Notes under the pieces: model-generated | Database searches by the model: none | Seen by the model: the letters and a program-made list of their open reading frames with translations, nothing else | What the model was told of the DNA's origin: nothing | From: a virus | Direction: 5' to 3' (one strand) | Virus record (IMG/VR): IMGVR_UViG_3300047488_000113 | Location: 1-28,389 of that record | Length of the DNA: 28,389 nt | In this document: one piece after another, positions 1-5,523 of the stretch | Layout of the letters: each line of letters opens with the position of its first letter | Numbering within the stretch: position 1 is the first letter of the stretch | Translations under genes and position numbers: made by a program

Positions 1-21
1 ACCATAACGAAAGGATACACA

Positions 22-375
22 ATGGCTAGTCGAACAGAGCATGGGTTTAAAATCGTAAAGGACAAGGAAACCAAGCACAAGTATTTTGCCGAGCTTGTGC
101 TATGCGAGGTGGCCGGTACACTGGACGGACAAGTCGCAATCGTGTGCGTTGGCGAGGTTAAGAAGCAGCGCACCTCAGGCAAGCCAATCGTAACATTCCC
201 AATGTCATCAACTCCACAGGAAAAAGAAGCCCAGTGGCTTCTGGCCAAGGCTATTTGCGAATGGCTAAATCTTATCCTGCCTGATACCATGAGAACCATG
301 GCTGTCGGTAGCCAAATACCTGACGGGTTTGGGGAGAAGTATGTAACAGTAAGAAGGGTCAGGGATGACGAATGA
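22..375 (+). CDS. Hypothetical early phage protein (117 aa)
   Basis: I do not recognise this protein. It is a soluble 117-residue protein without membrane segments or a signal peptide. A beta-rich first half (residues 20-60) is followed by an Ala/Trp-rich helix (about 68-85). The ATG at 22 is preceded by GAAAGGA at 9-15, a good ribosome-binding site, so the start is well supported. The stop overlaps the next start as ATGA (372-375), which implies translational coupling. It is the first complete gene of the + strand early operon that ends in the recombination genes. Function cannot be assigned; a small early DNA-metabolism accessory protein is a guess from context only. Confidence 0.8.
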   Translation: MASRTEHGFKIVKDKETKHKYFAELVLCEVAGTLDGQVAIVCVGEVKKQRTSGKPIVTFPMSSTPQEKEAQWLLAKAICEWLNLILPDTMRTMAVGSQIPDGFGEKYVTVRRVRDDE

Positions 376-911
376 AAATCAACATGAACACAGACAAGAC
401 ACTGAATTCGTGGTTCAGATGCTGCAAGAAAAAACTTCTCAGGCATAAGAACAATTACGGTTACAAGGTGGTAGTCAACATCAACATTACTGGAACACCT
501 GACGAGCAGATTTGGAAATGCGTATTTGATGGGTACAACAAAAGCGTTGAGCATTGGATAACGCTTGACAAAAGCTGCCTAGATGACGACACCGGGTCAA
601 ACAGTGCGCTGGACAAGTTGTCTAATGCAGTGCTAAACAAAAGAATAATTACGACCCAATGGCTGGAGCATGACATAGATCGCAATGGTGCGTCAGGCGT
701 CATAGGTTCGTGCGTTGAGAAGTATAGCAGCGTGTTTGATTTTATTTGCGAATATAACAACATGAGGGAGACAATCGACAGCAAGTCGCAACTAGCATCA
801 AACATAATTTACCGGACTGCAGGTGTTTATGGTGACGCTGTGATCATTGGTTTTAGTGAGAAGAATATCACTGAAAAGTTGGAGTTGGAAACTATAAAGT
901 TATTCTCTTGA
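372..911 (+). CDS. Hypothetical early phage protein (179 aa)
   Basis: Unrecognised 179-residue protein. It opens with a basic, Cys-containing stretch (Arg-Cys-Cys-Lys-Lys-Lys, residues 16-21) followed by a beta-rich core and a charged C-terminus. There is no membrane segment and no catalytic motif I can name. Its ATG overlaps the stop of the upstream gene by four bases and there is no clear Shine-Dalgarno of its own, so it is probably translated by coupling. The next gene's ribosome-binding site (AAAGGAG, 911-917) begins at its stop codon. Co-transcription with the recombinase and recombination genes is likely; no function is inferred. Confidence 0.78.
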   Translation: MKINMNTDKTLNSWFRCCKKKLLRHKNNYGYKVVVNINITGTPDEQIWKCVFDGYNKSVEHWITLDKSCLDDDTGSNSALDKLSNAVLNKRIITTQWLEHDIDRNGASGVIGSCVEKYSSVFDFICEYNNMRETIDSKSQLASNIIYRTAGVYGDAVIIGFSEKNITEKLELETIKLFS

Positions 912-923
912 AAGGAGATTACC

Positions 924-2069
924 ATGGGGAAAGTTTACGGATATGTCAGGGGTAGCACCAGCAAGCAGGAGCTTACACTGCTTGCGCAGACCGAGTGTCT
1001 GCAACGGTTCTATGATTACAAGTTTAAATCCACACATGAATTCGAGATCGTTGAGGACGCAGCAACCAGCGCAACCAAGTCGTTTGAGAACAGGACTGGC
1101 GGGGCTAGGATCCTCAGGATAACCAAGCCGGGTGACGCAGTGATAGTCACCAAGCTTGACCGTGCGTTCCGCAATATGCGGGACATGGCGCACACCATGG
1201 AGATACTCAAGGAGCGTGGGGTCGCAGTGCATTTGTTGGACATCAATGTCTCCACGGACTCAGATGTCGGCAAGCTTATGGCTGGAATCCTAGCGTCAGT
1301 CGCAGACTTTGAGAGGTCGCGGATTGTGACTAGGACAAGGGAAGTGCAAGGTGTCAGAAAGAAATATGTCGAGGAGTTTTTCGTAGGACAGAAACCTTTC
1401 AACACCGAGGCTTCTCTTGGGTATCGCAACACCCCATACTGCTGGAGATGGAGCAAGGAACACAAGCGTGGGTTTGAGATGCCAGAAGAAAAAGCTATTG
1501 GGGAACACATCTTCAAGGTGTACCTCAGGACATTGGCGCAGGTCAAGGCTTCAGGGTACGAGGGCAGGATGAAACGCCACCCTGCCCAGCGCCAAAAGAA
1601 ACGCAATCTTCTTCAGCAGATTCGCAGGACTTTGCTTTCAAGAAGAATGAAGAAGTCAAAGGAGCTAGAGAGTATCAGGCAGATGGCTGGAACATGCGAC
1701 CCAAAAATAATTGCCACCTGCCGTGTGACTGCGATCAACAAGATCAAGGAGGAGATCAGCAAGAAGATTGGTTACGCCAAGGATGTCAGGGTTGGGCCGT
1801 CACCTGAGAATGTCGCAACAGGAATGGTTGACAACCATCAGTACACCAAGAGAACACACATCACTTATCGCCTTGTACTTGAAGAGCTTGAACGCACCGG
1901 GTTCGAGCTTCCAGAAACTGTCGCCAATCAAAGGTGCTGGACTCACGGGCGAAAACAAATCAGAAACGGCAAGTCAGGCTGGACTCTTAAGCTTGTAAGT
2001 TTGTATGTCAGGAATGAACTCAAACTTTTGAAGGGAGGTTCCAATGGCAAGGTTGCCACAGCCCGATAG
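924..2069 (+). CDS. Serine recombinase (resolvase/invertase superfamily), mid-sized
   Basis: Site-specific recombinase that would cut and rejoin DNA through a phosphoserine link. The N-terminal catalytic domain (about residues 3-145) shows Tyr-Val-Arg-Gly-Ser at 7-11, with Ser11 the expected nucleophile and Arg9 beside it. Lys-Leu-Asp-Arg (77-80) with Arg83, and Phe-Glu-Arg-Ser (129-132) before the long helix, complete the active-site signature. The 381-residue length lies between small invertases/resolvases (about 180-200) and large serine integrases (450 or more). The C-terminal 230 residues are basic, with many Arg/Lys at about 205-245, and I do not recognise a standard zinc-ribbon domain. 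AAAGGAG at 911-917 supports the start. It could be an integrase, a resolvase or an invertase; the family is secure, the role is not. Confidence 0.9.
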   Translation: MGKVYGYVRGSTSKQELTLLAQTECLQRFYDYKFKSTHEFEIVEDAATSATKSFENRTGGARILRITKPGDAVIVTKLDRAFRNMRDMAHTMEILKERGVAVHLLDINVSTDSDVGKLMAGILASVADFERSRIVTRTREVQGVRKKYVEEFFVGQKPFNTEASLGYRNTPYCWRWSKEHKRGFEMPEEKAIGEHIFKVYLRTLAQVKASGYEGRMKRHPAQRQKKRNLLQQIRRTLLSRRMKKSKELESIRQMAGTCDPKIIATCRVTAINKIKEEISKKIGYAKDVRVGPSPENVATGMVDNHQYTKRTHITYRLVLEELERTGFELPETVANQRCWTHGRKQIRNGKSGWTLKLVSLYVRNELKLLKGGSNGKVATAR

Positions 2070-2346
2070 GGTTCCGAGTGCGAACGAGGTTTTGTTTTGC
2101 GAGGTGATGAAGGTTTATGTCAAGGCCGGGTACACAAAGCCTATGGAAAAGCAAGCCCTTGAGCTGGCAAGAATTCTCCTGTTTCCAAAGCAATCCAACG
2201 CCTTTGCCATTGCCATGGAGTACGGGAACCACACGCTGCTTAGTGCAGCAAAGGTTTCCGTACTCATAAACCCCGGAAAGGAACCGCTTCCTGTGGCTGA
2301 TGTCACACAGGCAAAGGATATTTACGAGGAGTATTTCGATGACTAA
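2044..2346 (+). CDS. Hypothetical early phage protein (100 aa)
   Basis: Unrecognised, mostly helical and mildly acidic protein of 100 residues. It overlaps the 3' end of the recombinase gene by 26 bases. Its own ribosome-binding site, AAGGGAGG at about 2031-2039, lies inside the recombinase coding sequence five bases before the ATG, so the start is well supported. Its last codons supply the GAGGAG ribosome-binding site (2326-2331) for the next gene. The tight packing shows that it belongs to the same operon. No motif points to a function. Confidence 0.75.
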   Translation: MARLPQPDRVPSANEVLFCEVMKVYVKAGYTKPMEKQALELARILLFPKQSNAFAIAMEYGNHTLLSAAKVSVLINPGKEPLPVADVTQAKDIYEEYFDD

Positions 2347-2629
2347 GAGCTTGTTTGGTCAGGTGTCAAAGACTATAAGGGAGCGTGGTAAATACTACGG
2401 GAAACCTGAGGACAACTATCGGAGGACTGCAGATCTGTGGTCTGAGATCCTAAAGACAAAGGTTAAACCTAAGGATGTGCTGCTGTGCATGGTGGCGACA
2501 AAACTGTGCAGGGAAATAGCTAGGCACAAGAGAGACAACATAGTGGACATGGCAGGATACCTAACACTTTACATAAACATGGAGGACAAGTCGTGCAAAA
2601 GATTTACGAAACGGAAAAAAATAAAATAA
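2339..2629 (+). CDS. DUF6378-like phage protein
   Basis: A 96-residue helical protein. The pattern Arg-Gly-Lys-x-Tyr-Gly followed by Glu-Asn-Tyr-x-Arg-Thr-Ala-x-Leu-Trp (about residues 16-34), then a Met/Leu-rich helix and Lys-Arg-Asp-Asn-x-Val-Asp-x-Ala-Gly-Tyr (about 64-74), matches what I remember of DUF6378, a small domain widespread in phages whose function is unsettled. The start at 2339 is preferred over an upstream in-frame ATG at 2300 because GAGGAG lies at 2326-2331. It overlaps the upstream stop by 8 bases, and its 3' end overlaps the next gene by 37 bases. The Lys/Arg-rich tail (residues 83-96) could bind nucleic acid. Confidence 0.75.
   Translation: MTKSLFGQVSKTIRERGKYYGKPEDNYRRTADLWSEILKTKVKPKDVLLCMVATKLCREIARHKRDNIVDMAGYLTLYINMEDKSCKRFTKRKKIK
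2581..2585 (+). promoter_or_regulatory. Ribosome-binding site deciding a GTG start
   Basis: GGAGG lies seven bases before the GTG at 2593. No ATG occurs in a usable position until residue 25 of the same frame, so this site fixes the start of the nuclease-like gene. Confidence 0.7.
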
Positions 2630-3063
2630 ATGAGAAAACTATTGCTGCTCGCATCGAACAATATATGGATTGCGAAATGATTGAGGCTCCACGCAAATGG
2701 GAGATTGACTACATCGCACGGCGTGGTGACAAGATTGCTGCGTGGGTTGAAATCAAACAAAGAAACTACACCATGGCAGAAATTAATATGTTCGGCGGTT
2801 ACATGCTGTCACTTAAGAAGTGGATGTTCGCCAAGACTTTGTTTGACATGACAGGCGTGAAGTTTGCCTTGGCGATAGGAGCCAAGGACGGGATATACAT
2901 AGGAAGCTTTGATTGTTTTTACAATCAAAACATAATCTTGGGAGGCAGAAAAGATCGCAACGACATTGAGGATATTGAACCGTGCGTGTTGATACCTACT
3001 ACTAAATTTTATAAGATCTCTGAAAGGATTAATTATGGACAGGAACGAGTGGCTCAAAGCTAG
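2593..3063 (+). CDS. Predicted PD-(D/E)XK nuclease-like protein
   Basis: A 156-residue protein with the layout of a small restriction-fold nuclease. Asp39 sits on a predicted strand (Glu-Ile-Asp-Tyr), thirteen residues intervene, and then Glu53-Ile-Lys55 in Trp-Val-Glu-Ile-Lys gives the D...ExK metal-binding set. A helix with Tyr-Met-Leu-Ser-Leu-Lys-Lys-Trp follows (about 70-77). Phage proteins of this shape are usually annotated as hypothetical. The start is GTG at 2593, chosen because GGAGG at 2581-2585 is correctly spaced. It overlaps the YqaJ exonuclease gene by 29 bases, which links it to recombination. It could be an Endo VII-like or replication-fork nuclease; the fold is moderately sure and the substrate unknown. 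Confidence 0.68.
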   Translation: MQKIYETEKNKINEKTIAARIEQYMDCEMIEAPRKWEIDYIARRGDKIAAWVEIKQRNYTMAEINMFGGYMLSLKKWMFAKTLFDMTGVKFALAIGAKDGIYIGSFDCFYNQNIILGGRKDRNDIEDIEPCVLIPTTKFYKISERINYGQERVAQS

Positions 3064-3919
3064 GAAGCGTGGGGTTGGTGCCAGTGACATGAGCGCATTG
3101 GCCGGAGTTAACCCATACAAGTCTGCGTTTGAAATTTATCTGGACAAGACATCGGACGAAGTCAACGAATTCTCCAACCAGTTTACCCATTGGGGGAACA
3201 TCCTTGAGCCTGTGGTAGCTGACGAGTTCGCACGGGTGACCGGTGCTGTGGTCAAGGCTCCACCTCAGCAGATCATGCAGCTTGCCGAACATCCCCACAT
3301 CATGGCGTCACTGGACAGGGTCGCTGTCATGCCTGACGGAGAGGAGGTTGTGGTTGAGATCAAGACCACATCGTCACGCAACGCCAGCAAATGGGGCGAG
3401 CAAATGACAGACCAGATACCGATTCAGTATTTGGTGCAGGTGCATTACCAGATGGGTGTCAGCGGACACAAGACTGCGTATGTACCAGTGTTGATTGACA
3501 CTTCAGATTTCAGGATATACAAAGTCGAAAGAGATGATGATGTCATCAAGAGCTTGCAGGATTTGGCCCATGAATTTTGGGACAGGGTGATCAACAAAAA
3601 CCCGCCACCACCTGACACTACAAGTCCGGCTGGCAGGGAGTTAATAAAGAAATTCAAAGCAGTATCAGGCAAGAGCGTTGACTTGCCAGTAGAGAGCGTC
3701 ACTTTGCTGCAGACTTACCTTGACAGCAAGGAGAAAGAGGCAGCAGCAAATGAGGAGAAGGAGAAGGCGCAAGCTGACATTATTCTCCTGATGGGTGACG
3801 CAGAGATCGGAAGGTTTCCAACAGGTGGCGTAATAGAAAGGCGGTTGGTAGAACGCAAGGAGTTTACAGTTAAGCCCGGTACATTTTACAAAACTACATT
3901 TAAATTGAAAGAGGATTAG
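3035..3919 (+). CDS. YqaJ-like (lambda-type) phage recombination exonuclease
   Basis: Phage exonuclease of the YqaJ/lambda Exo group, which resects one strand of double-stranded DNA so that a partner annealase can load. The N-terminal motif Gly-Val-Gly-Ala-Ser-Asp (13-18) with Gly-Val-Asn-Pro-Tyr (24-28) is the family signature. Gly54 and Leu57-Glu58 follow. Catalytic metal ligands are Asp94 (Ser-Leu-Asp-Arg) and Glu108-x-Lys110, with Tyr132, Gln135, His137 and Gln139 in the bridging helix. The C-terminal 80 residues include a charged helix (about 230-250). AAAGGA at 3023-3028 supports the start. RecT follows two bases after its stop, giving the classic exonuclease-annealase pair. At 294 residues the length is normal. 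Confidence 0.93.
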   Translation: MDRNEWLKARKRGVGASDMSALAGVNPYKSAFEIYLDKTSDEVNEFSNQFTHWGNILEPVVADEFARVTGAVVKAPPQQIMQLAEHPHIMASLDRVAVMPDGEEVVVEIKTTSSRNASKWGEQMTDQIPIQYLVQVHYQMGVSGHKTAYVPVLIDTSDFRIYKVERDDDVIKSLQDLAHEFWDRVINKNPPPPDTTSPAGRELIKKFKAVSGKSVDLPVESVTLLQTYLDSKEKEAAANEEKEKAQADIILLMGDAEIGRFPTGGVIERRLVERKEFTVKPGTFYKTTFKLKED

Positions 3920-3921
3920 CC

Positions 3922-4776
3922 ATGAGTACAGAAATAGCAACTACATCAAACAAGACCAAGGAATTGAGGACATTCCTAAATGACCCTAGGGTCAAGGAAC
4001 AGATATCCTTGGCATGCGCAGCCACTGTGAAGCCTGACAAGCTGATACGCACAGCCATGACACTGGTGCAGACAACCCCTGACTTGATGGATTGCTCACA
4101 GGCCAGCATTCTAGCAGGGATAGTCAAGGCAGCTGAGCTGAACATCGAGTTGACTGGCGCCCTTGGACAAGCTTACCTAGTACCGTATCGTGGGAAGGGC
4201 GGGGCGGTGGCCAACTTCCAGATAGGATACCGGGGCTTGGTTGAGCTGGCGTACAGGTCGGACAAGATCCTCAGGTTTGACGCACGGGTAGTGTACTCAA
4301 AGGATAAGTTTAGCATCAGCTATTCAGACAACCCGTGCTTTAGTCATCAGCCGTATCTTGGCGGTGACCCCGGTGACATCATTGGGTTTTATAGCAGCGT
4401 GTTCTTCAAGAACAACGCCAGTGATCTTGAGTACATGAGCTTGGCCCAGATCATAGATCACAAGGAAAGGTATTCCAAGGCTGGAGCGTTATCCCCATGG
4501 AACACGGCGTTCACGGAGATGGCCAAAAAGACTGTGATCAAAAAGCTGGCAAAGCGTTTGCCTTTATGCACTGAACTCCACAGTGCAATTGACGAGGACG
4601 AAAGACCATATCACGGCGTTGGCTTTTCGGTTCCACCAATGGAAATTCCTGTTGATATTAAAGCCATTAAACAGGATGATACACCTAGGCGAACCAAGAC
4701 CAGCATGCTTAAAGAAACACTAAGCAAGCCGGATAGCTCTGAGATTCTGGAAGGCACGGAGGGCGATTCTAAATAG
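3922..4776 (+). CDS. recT: RecT family single-strand annealing protein
   Basis: Phage annealase that coats resected single strands and pairs them, working with the exonuclease encoded just upstream. Residues 30-80 carry the helical N-lobe; Gly-Gln-Ala-Tyr-Leu-Val-Pro-Tyr (82-89), Phe-Gln-Ile-Gly-Tyr-Arg-Gly-Leu (99-106), and Pro-Trp-x-Thr with the Lys-rich helix ending Lys-Arg-Leu-Pro (192-214) are RecT hallmarks. The tail after 235 is acidic and variable, as is usual, and probably docks host or partner proteins. The 284-residue length is typical. GAAAGAGGA (3907-3915) sits before the ATG. An intrinsic terminator 32 bases downstream of the stop closes this transcription unit. Confidence 0.94.
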   Translation: MSTEIATTSNKTKELRTFLNDPRVKEQISLACAATVKPDKLIRTAMTLVQTTPDLMDCSQASILAGIVKAAELNIELTGALGQAYLVPYRGKGGAVANFQIGYRGLVELAYRSDKILRFDARVVYSKDKFSISYSDNPCFSHQPYLGGDPGDIIGFYSSVFFKNNASDLEYMSLAQIIDHKERYSKAGALSPWNTAFTEMAKKTVIKKLAKRLPLCTELHSAIDEDERPYHGVGFSVPPMEIPVDIKAIKQDDTPRRTKTSMLKETLSKPDSSEILEGTEGDSK

Positions 4777-4807
4777 CGTGTTCAGGTTAAATGACATGCG
4801 ACAAGCA

Positions 4808-4838
4808 CAGGGGTTACATAAGTGACCCCTGTTTTTTT
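4808..4838 (+). terminator. Intrinsic (rho-independent) terminator
   Basis: A ten-pair stem (4808-4817 with 4822-4831; nine Watson-Crick pairs and one G-T) closes a four-base loop, ATAA, and is followed directly by seven Ts (4832-4838). This is a textbook terminator on the + strand after recT. It lies only four bases before the AGGAG ribosome-binding site (4843-4847) of the next gene, so it may act as an attenuator as well as an end point. Confidence 0.87.
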
Positions 4839-4853
4839 AGACAGGAGTTATTA

Positions 4854-5219
4854 ATGGCAGACCTTCTTTACTTCAACAAACAAGACAAGTCAATTGACAA
4901 AGAGGAATGGTCTAATCTTATCAGGGATCCGTCTTACACTAACGAGGGATACTACAGCAAGCACGACCTAGAGCTGAACCTCAGCTGGATAGGCGTTTGC
5001 TGGGACGAGGAGAAGAATCCAAAGACTTGGTGTTTGAGTCTTGAGACAGTGGACGAGCTTGGCTATGTGCAGTCAATCAGGAATTTTGTGAACGGGAAAG
5101 ACAAGGCTGTTAGCGAATTCATAAGAGTAAAGAAAATGATGGATGATGGCTCGATCTTTCAAGTCGGATTTAAGAAAGAGCGTGAGAAAAAAAAGCGGAA
5201 GAACAATGAAAAGAAATAA
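4854..5219 (+). CDS. Hypothetical early protein with Lys-rich tail (121 aa)
   Basis: Unrecognised 121-residue protein. The core contains several Trp residues (Trp-Ser-Asn-Leu, Leu-Ser-Trp-Ile-Gly, Lys-Thr-Trp-Cys) and the last 20 residues are nearly all Lys, Arg, Glu and Asn. The start at 4854 is chosen over an in-frame ATG at 4791 because AGGAG lies at 4843-4847 and because the longer version would run through the terminator hairpin. The gene can be transcribed only by read-through or from an unseen promoter, since its leader is the terminator itself. A run of eight As (5187-5194) near the 3' end lies where this frame and the DUF1064 frame are both open. Confidence 0.72.
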   Translation: MADLLYFNKQDKSIDKEEWSNLIRDPSYTNEGYYSKHDLELNLSWIGVCWDEEKNPKTWCLSLETVDELGYVQSIRNFVNGKDKAVSEFIRVKKMMDDGSIFQVGFKKEREKKKRKNNEKK

Positions 5220-5523
5220 GTACAACAACCGTATTGTGGTGGTGAACGGAATCAAATTCCACTCACAGAAGGAGGGCAAACGGTATGCTGAACTTTTACT
5301 TCTTTTAAGAGGGGGGGTGATCTCAGATCTAGCGACACAGGTGCCGTATCTGATCACCGTCAACGGTAAAAAGATATGTCGATATGTCGCTGACTTCGTG
5401 TACCGTGACCTGCAAACTCACGGTACCGTAGTCGAAGATGTCAAGGGATACAGGACTGAGATTTATAAATTAAAAAAGAAATTGGTAGAAGCTATTTACG
5501 ATTTTAAAATCACTGAGATATAG
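5206..5523 (+). CDS. DUF1064 family predicted phage nuclease
   Basis: A 105-residue protein of the DUF1064 family, small phage proteins usually found among recombination genes and thought to be restriction-fold nucleases. Visible signatures are Phe-His-Ser-Gln-Lys-Glu-Gly-Lys-Arg-Tyr (18-27), Tyr60-Val-Ala-Asp63-Phe, and Val-Glu77-Asp-Val-Lys80-Gly. Glu23, Asp63 and Glu77-x-x-Lys80 are the likely active-site residues. The ATG at 5206 overlaps the upstream gene by 14 bases and has only a weak ribosome-binding site (GCGGAAG), so coupling is likely. Seven Gs at 5311-5317 form a possible indel hotspot. The last 14 bases overlap the end of the large late gene on the other strand. Confidence 0.85.
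   Translation: MKRNKYNNRIVVVNGIKFHSQKEGKRYAELLLLLRGGVISDLATQVPYLITVNGKKICRYVADFVYRDLQTHGTVVEDVKGYRTEIYKLKKKLVEAIYDFKITEI

Noticed and set aside
461-805. Open frames opposite the 179-residue gene and similar frames antisense to the recombinase and large late genes
   Set aside because: They have no ribosome-binding sites, have shadow-like composition and are fully covered by well-supported genes.
2300-2338. Longer start for the DUF6378-like gene
   Set aside because: GAGGAG is correctly spaced for the ATG at 2339, and the extra 13 residues do not resemble the family.
4791-4853. Longer start for the 121-residue gene
   Set aside because: It would translate through the terminator hairpin, and the ribosome-binding site fits the ATG at 4854.
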